64,000 bases of DNA from Nitricoxidireducens sp046726235 (GCA_046726235.1 JBKPAD010000010.1:62001-126000); one strand, 5' to 3'; positions 34,506 through 43,725 are shown, counted from the stretch's first letter. Program-made: numbers and translations. The notes: generated from the letters alone by a model not told the origin.

Positions 34506-37500
34506 CTACGGGGAGCAGCCTTGAGCTTCGCCCGGATGGATCAACTCGAACCGCGTGCTGCTGCCATCCTTCTCGATCAGTGAGAAGGACGTCTCGCTCT
34601 CGCCGACGATCTCGTTGATGTCGATCGGCATGCCAATTCCCTTGTCGGCGCGCCAGAGCATGTGGTTGCCCTGCACAGCCCAGTAGCCTTGATAGGCACC
34701 GGTATTCCCGGTCCCCATGGTGTTGTCGGACATCCGGTAACGGCCTCCGGCGTCGAGGTCGATGCGGTACACCTTCTTGGGGCGGATCGATGACCACGTG
34801 CCGACGTAGCGGCAGGGGATCTGCGTTCGCGGCTCACGGCCGAGCGACGATACCGGCTTGAGGATGCCGGTCTTGGCATCGAGGCAAGCCGTCGGGACCA
34901 TGTCGCAGCCCTCGTCGGCCCTCTCCAACGCCTTGAAGAAGGCGATGTTGGCGACGAGCGGGAGCGCGATGACGATGGCCACGCCGTACAAGATCAGTCG
35001 CAGGATCCAGCGGAAGCCGCGCGATCCGACTTGGGCGCTGGCCGAGGCGCCCGTCCTTGCCGACACGAAGTCGACCAACGCCCGCTGCAACGGCGGCAAC
35101 GCGCGCCTCGCGACGAGGTAAAGGGCCAGCGGTCCCAGCAGCGCGAGAGCGATCCATCGATACTTCGACGCAAAATCCTCCACAGTTTCCCGCCATGAGG
35201 GAGCCGGCGCTGCGATCGCAGCGGGCGCAACTTCCGGCCGTTCCTCGTAGAGCACCGGAGGCATCAAGACCACGTCGTCGGTCGGAGCCTCGAAGCCTCC
35301 GCAGCCGAGCCGGCGCGTCTGGAAGATCATCTCGCTTGCAGCGCCGTAGCGCGCGTCGACGAACACTGCGGTTCCGTCCGCCAAGACCGCCATGCTGCCG
35401 TCGGTGGACGTGATGCCGATGCCGGGATCGGGGTGTCGCGTGACCTGTCCCGTCGCCGGATTGAACACTCGCCAAGGCGTCTTTTGCCAGGAGAACGCGC
35501 ATCCGTCCGGCAGGCGTACCGCGCCGGTGCCCATCTCGTTCGGGCCTTGCTGGAAGACGTAGTCCCATTGGCGGCGCTCCCGATCCCACAGCATCGCAGG
35601 CGGGCTGCCGCGGGAGTTTCGCTCCTGATACTTCGTGGCGGCTGCCGTGGCATCGAGCCATGCCTGCGCCTGCGCATCGAAGACTTGCGCATAGGGCCGT
35701 CCGGGCCGGATCGGAGCGCCGAAGGGCACCGACTCCTTGCTCCATTCGACTTGGGTCTTGACCCAGCGCTTCAGGGCTTCATCGAAGATGAATGCATCCT
35801 TGCCGCCAAGCACAAGGGCACGGCCGTCGTCCAAGGTATCCAAGACGGTACCCCGGACCGACTGTGAATTGGACGAGCCATCATCTTCGCTGATCTGGAA
35901 GTTCTCGCAGAGTTGCCAGTCTGTCTCCGACGGGTGCCAGGTTTCGCAGACGAGCCTGTCACGATAGGCGCCGACATGCACCACACGCCCCGACGGCAGT
36001 TCGACGGCCTGGCTGGGCTGCCCGGTCCGAATCGGCAGTTCGCCGGCCATGGTCCAGTCGCCGCTGGCGGGGTCCCAGATGAAACTCGCGTTTCCCGCCT
36101 TCGTGCCGCCTTCGGCCTGTCCGATCGCCATCAGCTTTCCGTTCGAAAGGGGCAGCAGCGTGGGCCTGGCGACCCAACGGGGAGGAGCCTCCATCCGCGT
36201 CGGCAGGCGCCAGCTTCCTTTCGGTTCGTCATAGATGGCAAAGTGCGGCGCCTGGCTGGACAGCGCCGCGACGCGGCCCGAAGGCAACTGCACCGGCCTG
36301 GCGTCACGGTTCTGCACGGAGGGCGTCGCCAGCCACGATGTGGCGCCTGGCCGCAGACGCCCGACAAGCGTCGCCAGGGTGCCGTCGGCCAGTTCAACCA
36401 GCGCTCGGGCTGCGTCGCCGTCCAGTGGCGGCAAGTCGGCCCATTTCCCCGATTTGCCATTCCACATCAACGCCTGCGCTGGCTGGCTGCCGAAGCGTGG
36501 GTTGGGTGGCTGGTACTCGGTCAATACGACGTTCCCGTTGCGCAAAACCAATGTAAGCGGGTAACGCGCCCACCAGCGTTGCGGCAGCGCCTCCAGGGTT
36601 CGCACGGCGCCGGACCGCGTGTCCCATAACTCCACGCTGTTGGTCGCATGCGCTTGCCAGTGCGCCGGTTCCTCCCTGCAGCCGTCGTCATCCGCGTCGG
36701 GAGATGCGGGGCGGGTCGAGCGCGGACAGCGGTACTCAGGAACGAACTCCGTCAAGTTTCCGCCGGCGAACAGCACCTGGCCGTCCGGCAAGATGGCGAT
36801 GCCGGCACGCGATCGCGGAGCCACGCGCACCGGCTTCGTTTCAACGCGTCCGCTCGCGACGTCCCAGCTCCAGGCTCGATAGGCGCCGGGGAGTTCCGCC
36901 TCGTCGTCCGCGGCTTCGCGTGAGGCAACGAACAGCACCGTGCCGTCGCGCCGCAGGCCCATGTGCACGCGCTCGTTGGCGGCGAAGCGAATCTCCGTGA
37001 GGCTTCGCCATGCATTGCTGCCTGGGTCCCAGACCTCCGGATGGCTTTCGGCCCGTCGGTCGGGTGCGTCGGCGTGCGCCACCAGGCCTCCCGCTACGAC
37101 GACGGCCCCGCGGGGAAGCGCGAGCGCCGCATGCGCTGCGCGCGGTTGGGCCATGCGGCCGACCGGCGTGAAGCGCTGCGTCTCCGGATCGAAGACTTCG
37201 GCCCAATCCACGAGCGTTCCGTCGCTTCGGCCGCCCGCGATCAGGATCCGCCCGCCCGTCGTCACCGTCACCGTATGGCCTGCGCGCGGTCGATAGTAGG
37301 AGGCCGGTTTGCTCTTCTCGTTCGCCACCCAGTGGTAGATCGCCCCGTGGGTGAAAACCTGCGCGCGGCCGTTCTTGAGTGGCACCACCGCAGCGGTCGG
37401 CGGCTGGTGCGATAGCGAGTCGCCGGGCAAACGCAGGCCGGCTGCTACCCATCTGAAAGCAGCCTCGTCCCAGCGCATCGCTTCGCGTACCGGTTCTTCG

Positions 37501-38579
37501 CCCAGCGTCGTGCCGCCGGCGATCAGCACGGCGCCGTCCGTCATCCGCGCCGCGGCATGCTCTTTGACGGGCTTTAGCAGCGGCGGGGCGATGTCCCACT
37601 CGTCACGCAGAGGATTCCAGATTTCCACCGAGGCGATGGGCACGCCATGCGCGCCGACGCCGCCGGCGACCATCACCCTGCCGTCATCGAGAAGGGTGGC
37701 GCTGTGATCGAAACGCGCCTGGATCATCGGTGCCACGGTCGTCCATGTCGCTGTCACCGGATTCCAGCGTTCTGCCGCTTCGATGGGGTTTCCGTCCCGA
37801 TCGATGCCTCCTGCGACAAGCACCGATCCGTCATCGAGGGCAACGGCGGCATGCTTCGCGCGCGCGACGCGCAGCGCCGGCAATGCCTCGACACGCCCTG
37901 CCTGATACAGCTCGACGCTGTCGAGGACCGGTTCGGCATCGGCGCCGGCAAGCAGCGGATCGGACTCGCCGCCGGCGATCAGCACGCTGCCGTCGGGACG
38001 CAGGCTGGCTGTGTGGAATATCCGGGCGGTCGATAGTTTGGGCGCCGATTCCCAAGCCTCGGTGGTGCCGTTCCATAACGAAAGACGCGTATGGGGTGCG
38101 TAGGGACGCTTTTCGTCATCGCGCATCCGCGGTTCGTCGCATAGCCCGCCGGCTGCGAGGATCCGGCCGTCCGGCAGCGCAGTCAGCGTGTGCAGGTAGC
38201 GCCGATGGCGGCATTCCGGCGGCGGGTCGACTTTCTTCCAGCCACGCCGCGCCGGATTCCACATGTAGTCGCCGCGGCCGCTGAGGGCGTTCCGCAACCG
38301 AGCGTCGAAGTCGCGCAGCAGCCACGTCCTGCGGCGGCCGTCGGAGCGCATGCCGCGGTCGTCATGCCCGTGCGCCAGCACTTTCCCGTTCGGCAGCGCA
38401 GCCACGACGTAGCCGCGCTGCTCGTGGGGGAACGCTCCCGCGGGTTGCAGCTTTCCGCCATGGACTGAGGCAGGGTCCTCGGCACTCGAGTCGTCGGCGA
38501 GCGCCGAGGCGGTGCATGAAAACAACATGACAGCCGTCAAAGCGGCCACTGGCGATATGCGAGCAGGGAACCTGAACAT
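34506..38579 (-). CDS. Giant Kelch-repeat surface protein with C-terminal membrane segments
   Basis: 1357 residues with a signal peptide (MFRFPARISPVAALTAV, cleaved near ASALA). About ten Kelch-like blades follow, each with an L-P/D-D-G-x-V-L-x-A-G-G core (for example LPDGRILAAGG, LDDGSVLVAGG, MTDGAVLIAGG). Two transmembrane helices near residue 1110-1220 (WIALALLGPLALYLVARR and LILYGVAIVIALPLVANIAF) place the final domain back in the periplasm; this contains CRYVGTWSS and YRMSDNTMGTGNTGAYQGYW and looks like a small lipocalin-like barrel (inference). An upstream ATG at 38621 would add 14 residues; 38579 is preferred for the signal peptide. The gene is single, slightly less G+C-rich than neighbours, and its ligand is unknown. 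Confidence 0.82.
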   Translation of the reverse strand: MFRFPARISPVAALTAVMLFSCTASALADDSSAEDPASVHGGKLQPAGAFPHEQRGYVVAALPNGKVLAHGHDDRGMRSDGRRRTWLLRDFDARLRNALSGRGDYMWNPARRGWKKVDPPPECRHRRYLHTLTALPDGRILAAGGLCDEPRMRDDEKRPYAPHTRLSLWNGTTEAWESAPKLSTARIFHTASLRPDGSVLIAGGESDPLLAGADAEPVLDSVELYQAGRVEALPALRVARAKHAAVALDDGSVLVAGGIDRDGNPIEAAERWNPVTATWTTVAPMIQARFDHSATLLDDGRVMVAGGVGAHGVPIASVEIWNPLRDEWDIAPPLLKPVKEHAAARMTDGAVLIAGGTTLGEEPVREAMRWDEAAFRWVAAGLRLPGDSLSHQPPTAAVVPLKNGRAQVFTHGAIYHWVANEKSKPASYYRPRAGHTVTVTTGGRILIAGGRSDGTLVDWAEVFDPETQRFTPVGRMAQPRAAHAALALPRGAVVVAGGLVAHADAPDRRAESHPEVWDPGSNAWRSLTEIRFAANERVHMGLRRDGTVLFVASREAADDEAELPGAYRAWSWDVASGRVETKPVRVAPRSRAGIAILPDGQVLFAGGNLTEFVPEYRCPRSTRPASPDADDDGCREEPAHWQAHATNSVELWDTRSGAVRTLEALPQRWWARYPLTLVLRNGNVVLTEYQPPNPRFGSQPAQALMWNGKSGKWADLPPLDGDAARALVELADGTLATLVGRLRPGATSWLATPSVQNRDARPVQLPSGRVAALSSQAPHFAIYDEPKGSWRLPTRMEAPPRWVARPTLLPLSNGKLMAIGQAEGGTKAGNASFIWDPASGDWTMAGELPIRTGQPSQAVELPSGRVVHVGAYRDRLVCETWHPSETDWQLCENFQISEDDGSSNSQSVRGTVLDTLDDGRALVLGGKDAFIFDEALKRWVKTQVEWSKESVPFGAPIRPGRPYAQVFDAQAQAWLDATAAATKYQERNSRGSPPAMLWDRERRQWDYVFQQGPNEMGTGAVRLPDGCAFSWQKTPWRVFNPATGQVTRHPDPGIGITSTDGSMAVLADGTAVFVDARYGAASEMIFQTRRLGCGGFEAPTDDVVLMPPVLYEERPEVAPAAIAAPAPSWRETVEDFASKYRWIALALLGPLALYLVARRALPPLQRALVDFVSARTGASASAQVGSRGFRWILRLILYGVAIVIALPLVANIAFFKALERADEGCDMVPTACLDAKTGILKPVSSLGREPRTQIPCRYVGTWSSIRPKKVYRIDLDAGGRYRMSDNTMGTGNTGAYQGYWAVQGNHMLWRADKGIGMPIDINEIVGESETSFSLIEKDGSSTRFELIHPGEAQGCSP

Positions 38580-38665
38580 GACGGCAAGATACACGATGGC
38601 CGGCCTCGTGTGCCGGATCATCGCCGCCCCGATGTCCTTGACGCCCGGGCGCCTCGCCGCTGGGA

Positions 38666-39067
38666 CTAGCTGCCGGTTTCGCCGCGGTTGCGCATGAAGT
38701 CGGCGAGGTCCGTCAGGGCCTTGTCGAGCTTGGCGCGGATGTCGGCGTCGTCGATGCACTCGGCCATCGCCTCGCGCATGCACAGCATCCACTGGTCGCG
38801 CTCGTTTGCCCCGATGGGGAAGGGCATGTGGCGGCCGCGCAGGCGCGGGTGGCCGAATTTCTCGACGTAGAGCTGCGGACCGCCGAGCCATCCGGTGAGA
38901 TAGAGGTAGAGCTTGTCGGTCGAGCCCGAGAGGTCGGCCGGGTGCAGCTTGCGGATGCCGTAGGCCTCGGGCAGCGTGTCCATGAGTTCGTAGAAGCGCT
39001 TCACGAGGCGACGGACCGTCGGTTCGCCGCCGATGCGTTCGTAGGGCGTGGGTGCGGGTGTCGTCAT
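38666..39067 (-). CDS. Group II truncated haemoglobin
   Basis: A 133-residue 2-on-2 globin. YERIGGEPTVRRLVKRFYEL, YLTGWLGGPQLYVEKFGHP with the proximal histidine region, RHMPFPIGANERDQWMLCM with the conserved tryptophan, and the C-terminal helix are typical of the TrHbO/YjbI group. It probably binds oxygen or detoxifies reactive oxygen or nitrogen species. It overlaps the envZ stop (ATGA), so it is the third gene of the ompR-envZ operon, an unusual position for a globin. Confidence 0.93.
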   Translation of the reverse strand: MTTPAPTPYERIGGEPTVRRLVKRFYELMDTLPEAYGIRKLHPADLSGSTDKLYLYLTGWLGGPQLYVEKFGHPRLRGRHMPFPIGANERDQWMLCMREAMAECIDDADIRAKLDKALTDLADFMRNRGETGS

Positions 39068-40380
39068 TTCGGTTCGGATATCAGGGTGATGCGTGCCAGC
39101 AGGCCGCCGCCCTCGCGCGGCAGCAATTCGAGGCGGCCGCCGTCGGCGCGCGCGATGCGATCGACGATGGCGAGCCCGAGGCCCGCGCCGGTGGCGCCGC
39201 TGCGTGCTTCGTCGAGGCGCGTGAAGGGCAGCTTGAGCCGCTCGGCTTCCGCCGCCGGGATGCCGGGGCCGCGATCGCCGACTTCGATGCGGGTCTCGGC
39301 GCCGTCGCGGCGTAGCGCGACGTCGATCGGCTGTGCGGCGCCCGCGTGCCGCAGGGCGTTCTCGATCAGGTTGGCGACGGCGCGGCGCAGCGCCTTCGGA
39401 CGCACCGGAACGGTCGCGGGAGCGGCGTCGAGCGTCATGTTGGCGCCGCGGTGACGGTAGCCGCGGACGAGTTCGTCGAGCAGGGCAGCGAGGTCGGTCG
39501 GCTGCCGCGCCTCGCCGCCGTCGGGTCGCGCGAAGTCTAGGAACTGGCCGATGGTGCGGTCCATTTCCTCGATGTCGGCGATCGAGTCGGCACGCTGGAC
39601 GTCGTCCATGTTGCTCAACTCGACGCCCATGCGCAGGCGCGTCAGGGGGGTGCGCAGGTCGTGCGAGACGCCGGCGAGCAGCAGGGCGCGATCCTCGTCG
39701 AGGCGCGCGAGGTCGGCGCCCATCTGGTTGAAGGCGAGCGCGAGCGTCTCGACCTCGGCCGGCCCTTCGACCGGCACCGGCTCGGGGCGGGCGCCGCGGC
39801 CGATTTCCTTGGCGGCGGCGGCCAGCTTGCGCAGCGGCTTCTCGAGCCGCGCGACGAGCAGCCAGGCGCCGGCCAGCGAGAGCAGCAGCGCTGCGGCGGC
39901 CCAGCCGATCCACTCGAGCGGAAAAAAGCGCTCGAGGCGTTCGCGCGGTAGCGCGAGCCAGTATTCGTCGTCGTCGCCGGGCTCGAGGCGGAAGCTGACG
40001 AACAGCGCGCGCTCGTCGTCGCGCTGGATGGCGAAGCGCGTTTCGTCGCCGAGCCGCTCGCGCACGAGTTCCTTCACGCGCATCAGGAAGGGGCGGTCGG
40101 GCAGCGGCAGGATGACGTCGTCGGCTTCGGCGGGATAGACGTGGATGCCCTCGCGCTCGGAGAGTTCGCTCAGCAGATGGATGCGCGCTTCCGGCCGCGC
40201 GGTGACGAGGGCGGTGCGCGTGAGGTTGGCGACGCTGACGATGGTCTGCGCGAGCTGGCGCGAGCGCGGTTCGCGCTCGAAGTGGGTGAAGATGGCGAAC
40301 CAGGCCAGCACCGACAGCAGCATGACGCCGGCGATCAGCAGGAAGCTGCGCCAGAGCAGGGTGCGCGGGACGATGCTCAC
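39064..40380 (-). CDS. envZ: EnvZ-type osmosensor histidine kinase
   Basis: 438 residues: N-terminal transmembrane helix (about 11-30), a periplasmic sensor region, a second helix at about 155-175 (IGWAAAALLLSLAGAWLLV), HAMP, HisKA with the histidine in GVSHDLRTPLTRLRMGVELS, and an HATPase domain with NLIENALRHAG and GAGLGLAIVDRIARADGG. It would phosphorylate the adjacent OmpR. The start is separated from the ompR stop by 88 bases that contain three hairpins. The stop overlaps the haemoglobin start. Confidence 0.94.
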   Translation of the reverse strand: MSIVPRTLLWRSFLLIAGVMLLSVLAWFAIFTHFEREPRSRQLAQTIVSVANLTRTALVTARPEARIHLLSELSEREGIHVYPAEADDVILPLPDRPFLMRVKELVRERLGDETRFAIQRDDERALFVSFRLEPGDDDEYWLALPRERLERFFPLEWIGWAAAALLLSLAGAWLLVARLEKPLRKLAAAAKEIGRGARPEPVPVEGPAEVETLALAFNQMGADLARLDEDRALLLAGVSHDLRTPLTRLRMGVELSNMDDVQRADSIADIEEMDRTIGQFLDFARPDGGEARQPTDLAALLDELVRGYRHRGANMTLDAAPATVPVRPKALRRAVANLIENALRHAGAAQPIDVALRRDGAETRIEVGDRGPGIPAAEAERLKLPFTRLDEARSGATGAGLGLAIVDRIARADGGRLELLPREGGGLLARITLISEPK

Positions 40381-40388
40381 CTGTCGAC

Positions 40389-40450
40389 GCCTGTCAATAC
40401 AGGCCGCCTCGGCGGCCTCTCGCTAATCGCCCCCTTCCGCGGGAAGGGGG
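40389..40450. repeat. Three consecutive hairpins between ompR and envZ
   Basis: Inverted repeats lie back to back in the operon spacer: CCTGT/ACAGG (about 40390-40403), GGCCGCC-TC-GGCGGCC (40402-40417) and CCCCCTTCC-GCG-GGAAGGGGG (40430-40450). No T run follows on the minus strand, so they are not a classical terminator. They may lower or stabilise envZ expression relative to ompR. Confidence 0.6.
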
Positions 40451-40468
40451 ACGGGGGAAAGGGGACCA

Positions 40469-41200
40469 TCATGATTTTGGTTTGTCCCCATCGGGGACAA
40501 ACACGTAGCCGAAGCCCCAGACGGTTTGTATGTGGCGCGGCTTCGACGGGTCGTCTTCGACCAGCTTGCGCAGCCGCGAGACCTGGACGTCGATCGAGCG
40601 GTCGAAGACGTCGTACTCGCGGCCGCGTGCGAGTTCCATCAGCTTGTCGCGGCTCATCGGCTGGCGCGGGTGGGCCGTCAGCACCTTGAGCAGCGCGAAT
40701 TCGCCGGTGGTCAGCGGCGTCGTCTTGCCGGCGCGCGTCAATTCGCGCGTGGCGAGGTCGATCACGACGCTGCCGAAGCGCACGCTCTCCTCGGTTGCCG
40801 CCGGCGCGCCGGGCGGCGGCTGCTGGCCGCGGCGGCGCAACACCGCATGGATGCGGGCGACCAGTTCGCGCGGGTTGAAGGGCTTGGGCAGGTAGTCGTC
40901 GGCGCCGAGCTCGAGGCCGACGATGCGGTCGATCTCGTCGCCCTTGGCCGTCAGCATGATGATCGCGATTTCGTTCTTCTCGCCGCGCAGGCGGCGGCAG
41001 ATGGAGAGGCCGTCCTCGCCGGGCATCATGAGGTCGAGCACCAGCAGGTCGTAGTGCTCGCGCAGCAGCGCCTTGTCCATGGCCTCGGCGCCGTCGGCGG
41101 CCTTGGCGGCGAAACCCTGCTCGACGAGATAGCGTTCGAGCAGCTGGCGCAGGCGCAGGTCGTCGTCGACGACGAGAATCTTGTGCTTGGTATCCGTCAT
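40469..41200 (-). CDS. ompR: OmpR-type response regulator
   Basis: 243 residues with receiver domain (VVDDDLRLRQLLERYL, phospho-aspartate in LLVLDLMMPGEDG, lysine in DDYLPKPFNPRELVAR) and winged-helix domain ending KPRHIQTVWGFGYVFVPDG. The sequence is very close to OmpR proteins, including SIDVQVSRLRKLVEDDPSKP. It regulates porins and osmotic response in related bacteria. It is first in the ompR-envZ-haemoglobin operon and divergent from the small secreted protein gene. Confidence 0.95.
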   Translation of the reverse strand: MTDTKHKILVVDDDLRLRQLLERYLVEQGFAAKAADGAEAMDKALLREHYDLLVLDLMMPGEDGLSICRRLRGEKNEIAIIMLTAKGDEIDRIVGLELGADDYLPKPFNPRELVARIHAVLRRRGQQPPPGAPAATEESVRFGSVVIDLATRELTRAGKTTPLTTGEFALLKVLTAHPRQPMSRDKLMELARGREYDVFDRSIDVQVSRLRKLVEDDPSKPRHIQTVWGFGYVFVPDGDKPKS

Positions 41201-41292
41201 GGAACGAATGCTAGCGGGGAACGGCGGGCGGCGGGTCCGGTGCTTACAAAGGATTACAAACCCCGGCGCGGACGCGGCCTAGAATCGGCCGC

Positions 41293-41592
41293 GTGAAACC
41301 CCTTCGATCCTCCGTCGCCCTGGTCCTCTTCGCCGCGTTCGCGGCGCTGCCGGCTTACGCGCAGCATGGGCGCCGCGGCATGCAGCCGGACGCTGCGGGG
41401 CGCGAGCCGATGATGCCGCAGCGTTATCAGGAGCGGCAGGGAATGCAGCCGGCCACGCCGGAGCAGGGACGCATGAGCGTCGAGGAGCGCCGCCAGCTGC
41501 GGCGCGATATCCACGAGGCTGGACGCGAACTCTATCGCCCGCACGGGCGCCGGTTCAGAGCAGACGGAAGAGATCCGGCGGAGTCTCGATGA
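41293..41592 (+). CDS. Small secreted hypothetical protein, 99 aa
   Basis: A GTG start, signal peptide MKPLRSSVALVLFAAFAALP (cleaved near AYAQ), then a basic, Gln/Met/Arg-rich mature part with SVEERRQLRRDIHEAGRELY near the C-terminus. Similar small periplasmic proteins of unknown role are common in betaproteobacteria. The last 38 bases overlap the 3' end of the convergent gph. No cysteine or catalytic motif is present. Confidence 0.7.
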   Translation: MKPLRSSVALVLFAAFAALPAYAQHGRRGMQPDAAGREPMMPQRYQERQGMQPATPEQGRMSVEERRQLRRDIHEAGRELYRPHGRRFRADGRDPAESR

Positions 41593-42214
41593 TCCAGTCG
41601 GCCTGCCAGCGCTCGATCGGCAGGTCGTCGCCCAGATAGCCCCACGCGGCGGCCACGGTGCCGGCGCCGGCCGCCTTGCCGGCCTGGACGTCGCGCAGGT
41701 CGTCGCCGACATACAGCGTGCTCCCGGGCGCGACGCCGATGCGTTCGCAGGCGAGCAGCAGCGGATCGGGTGCCGGCTTGGGACGCGGCGCCGTGTCGCC
41801 GCCGATCAGGCAACGGCAGCGGGCGGACAGGCCGAGCGCCGCGATCACCGCGGTCGCGAAACGCTCCGACTTGTTGGTGACCACGCCCCAGGCGATGCCG
41901 CGCTGTTCGAGGCCGTCGAGCAGGTGGGCGACGCCGTCGAACAGCACCGTGTCGACGCAGATCGCGCCCGAATAGTGATCGAGGAAGCGCTGGCGCAGCG
42001 CTTCATAGCCGGCATCCTCTGGCACGAGGCCGAAGCCGCAGCCGATCAGCGCACGGGCGCCGCCGGAGACATGGGGCCGGACCTGCGCCAGCGGGAGCGC
42101 CGCGCGGCCTTCTTCGACCAGCAGGCGGTTCAGCGCGCCGCCGAGGTCGCGTGCGGTGTCGGCGAGCGTGCCGTCGAGGTCGAAGAGGACGGCACGGACG
42201 GCGTCAGCCGTCAC
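41555..42214 (-). CDS. gph: Phosphoglycolate phosphatase
   Basis: A 219-residue HAD-superfamily hydrolase: motif I LFDLDGTLADTARD, motif II VVTNKSERF, motif III KPAPDPLLLACERIG with GDDLRDVQAGKAAG. It removes the phosphate from 2-phosphoglycolate formed in DNA repair and oxygenase side reactions. Translation starts at a GTG at 42214 inside the end of ubiG (11-base overlap), the usual ubiG-gph arrangement in betaproteobacteria. Confidence 0.94.
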   Translation of the reverse strand: MTADAVRAVLFDLDGTLADTARDLGGALNRLLVEEGRAALPLAQVRPHVSGGARALIGCGFGLVPEDAGYEALRQRFLDHYSGAICVDTVLFDGVAHLLDGLEQRGIAWGVVTNKSERFATAVIAALGLSARCRCLIGGDTAPRPKPAPDPLLLACERIGVAPGSTLYVGDDLRDVQAGKAAGAGTVAAAWGYLGDDLPIERWQADWIIETPPDLFRLL

Positions 42215-42905
42215 GCCGGCATCTCATCAGGTAATTGACGTCGGTGTCGCGGCCGAGCGAGTAGGTGCGCGTCAGCGGGTTGTAGCTCATGCCGACGATT
42301 TCCTCGACGGCGAGCCCGGCTTCGCGGGCGAAGCGTGCCAATTCGGCTGGCTTGAGGAAGCGCTCGTAGTCGTGTGTTCCCTTCGGCAGCATGTTGAGGA
42401 TGTACTCGGCACCGACGACCGCCAGCAGGTAAGCCTTCGGATTGCGGTTGATGGTCGAGAAGAACACGTTGCCGCCCGGCTTGACGAGCGTCGCGCAGGC
42501 GCGCACGGTGCTCGCGGGATCGGGCACGTGCTCGAGCATTTCGAGGCAGGTGACGACGTCAAAGCTGTCCGGCTGCTCGGCGGCGAGTTGCTCGGCCGAG
42601 ATCTGGCGGTAGTCGATCTGGTGGCCGCTCTCGAACATGTGCAGCTTGGCGACGCCGAGCGGCTTTTCCGAGAGGTCGATGCCGGTGACGCTGGCGCCGA
42701 GCGCGGCCATGCCTTCGCTGAGGATGCCGCCGCCGCAGCCCACGTCGAGCACGCGCTTGCCGGCGAGTTTCGCATGACGGTCGATCCAGCCGAGGCGCAA
42801 CGGGTTGATGTCGTGCAGCGGCTTGAATTCCGAGTTCGGATCCCACCAGCGATGGGCGAGTTCACCGAACTTGGCGAGCTCCTGAGGATCGGCGTTGACG
42901 GACAT
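42204..42905 (-). CDS. ubiG: Ubiquinone biosynthesis O-methyltransferase
   Basis: 233 residues. UbiG performs both O-methylations of ubiquinone synthesis with S-adenosylmethionine. Diagnostic: NADPQELAKFGELAHRWWDP, SAM motif I VLDVGCGGGILSEGMA, TCLEMLEHVPDP and FSTINRNPKAYLLAVVGAEY. The ATG at 42905 matches the family; the longer frame does not. It is separated from ompA by a terminator and co-transcribed with gph. Confidence 0.96.
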   Translation of the reverse strand: MSVNADPQELAKFGELAHRWWDPNSEFKPLHDINPLRLGWIDRHAKLAGKRVLDVGCGGGILSEGMAALGASVTGIDLSEKPLGVAKLHMFESGHQIDYRQISAEQLAAEQPDSFDVVTCLEMLEHVPDPASTVRACATLVKPGGNVFFSTINRNPKAYLLAVVGAEYILNMLPKGTHDYERFLKPAELARFAREAGLAVEEIVGMSYNPLTRTYSLGRDTDVNYLMRCRRDG

Positions 42906-42972
42906 GTTGCGACTCCGGTATTGCGATATGCGGGGCGGGCGAGAGGCTAACACGACGCGTGTCGCCACAAAA

Positions 42973-43000
42973 GAAAAAGCCCCGCGGACGGGGCTTTTTC
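42973..43000 (-). terminator. Rho-independent terminator after ompA
   Basis: A 12-bp stem GAAAAAGCCCCG/CGGGGCTTTTTC with a four-base loop. On the minus strand it is followed by TTTTGT, 17 bases after the ompA stop. The symmetry would let it work from either side. Confidence 0.9.
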
Positions 43001-43016
43001 GGAGAGCGGGAAGCGA

Positions 43017-43673
43017 TTACTGGCGGGTGCCGATCACTTCGATCTCGACGCGGCGGTCACGCTGCAGGCACTCGATGACCTTCTTGCTCTTCGGGCCCTT
43101 GCACTCGCCGGCCTTGGTGATCGGCTGCTTCTTGCCCTTGCCTTCCGTGTAAACACGGTTCGGCTCCATGCCCTTGCTGACGAGGTAGGCCTTGACGGCT
43201 TCCGCGCGCTTCTCGGACAGCTTCTGGTTGTACTTGTCGGTACCGAAGCGGTCGGCGTGGCCGACAGCAATGATGACCTCGAGCTTGATGCCCTTGACCT
43301 TGGCGACCAGGTCGTCGAGCTTGGCCTTGCCTTCGGGGCGCAGCGTCGCCTTGTTGAAGTCGAACAGCGCGTCGGCGGCCAGCGTCACCTTCTCGGCGGC
43401 GGGCTTGGGCGTCGCGGCCTTCGGCGTCTCGGCAGCGGCCGGGGCGGCCTTCTTGGCGAGTTCCGGATCGCATTCGGCGACGGCCATGGCCGGCGTCCAG
43501 TAGCCGGTGCGCCAGCAGAGGCCGGCGCCGCTCTTGACGACGTTGGCGCGGCCATCGACCACGTAGCCGACGTCACCCTTCATGTCGATGCCGGCGGTCT
43601 GGGCGGTGGCGGCGACGCTGACGCCCAGAAGCATTGCAACCAGCAGGGATTTTTGTGCGGAAGGTTTTGTCAT
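43017..43673 (-). CDS. ompA: OmpA-family outer-membrane protein
   Basis: 218 residues: signal peptide (MTKPSAQKSLLVAMLLGVSV, cleaved near ATAQ), a short conserved N-terminal part with GYVVDGRANVVKSGAGLCWR and GYWTPAMAVAECDPE, an Ala/Pro/Lys-rich linker, and the C-terminal peptidoglycan-binding OmpA domain (FDFNKATLRPEGKAKLDDLV, VGHADRFGTDKYNQKLSEKR, RRVEIEVIG). It has no eight-strand barrel, as is usual for this betaproteobacterial type. CECKGPKSKKVIECLQRDRR-like cysteines may form a disulphide. Confidence 0.94.
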   Translation of the reverse strand: MTKPSAQKSLLVAMLLGVSVAATAQTAGIDMKGDVGYVVDGRANVVKSGAGLCWRTGYWTPAMAVAECDPELAKKAAPAAAETPKAATPKPAAEKVTLAADALFDFNKATLRPEGKAKLDDLVAKVKGIKLEVIIAVGHADRFGTDKYNQKLSEKRAEAVKAYLVSKGMEPNRVYTEGKGKKQPITKAGECKGPKSKKVIECLQRDRRVEIEVIGTRQ

Positions 43674-43725
43674 GATTTCCCTCGTTGGATTAATTGATGG
43701 TTTGGCGACCGGTCGCTACGCTTGT

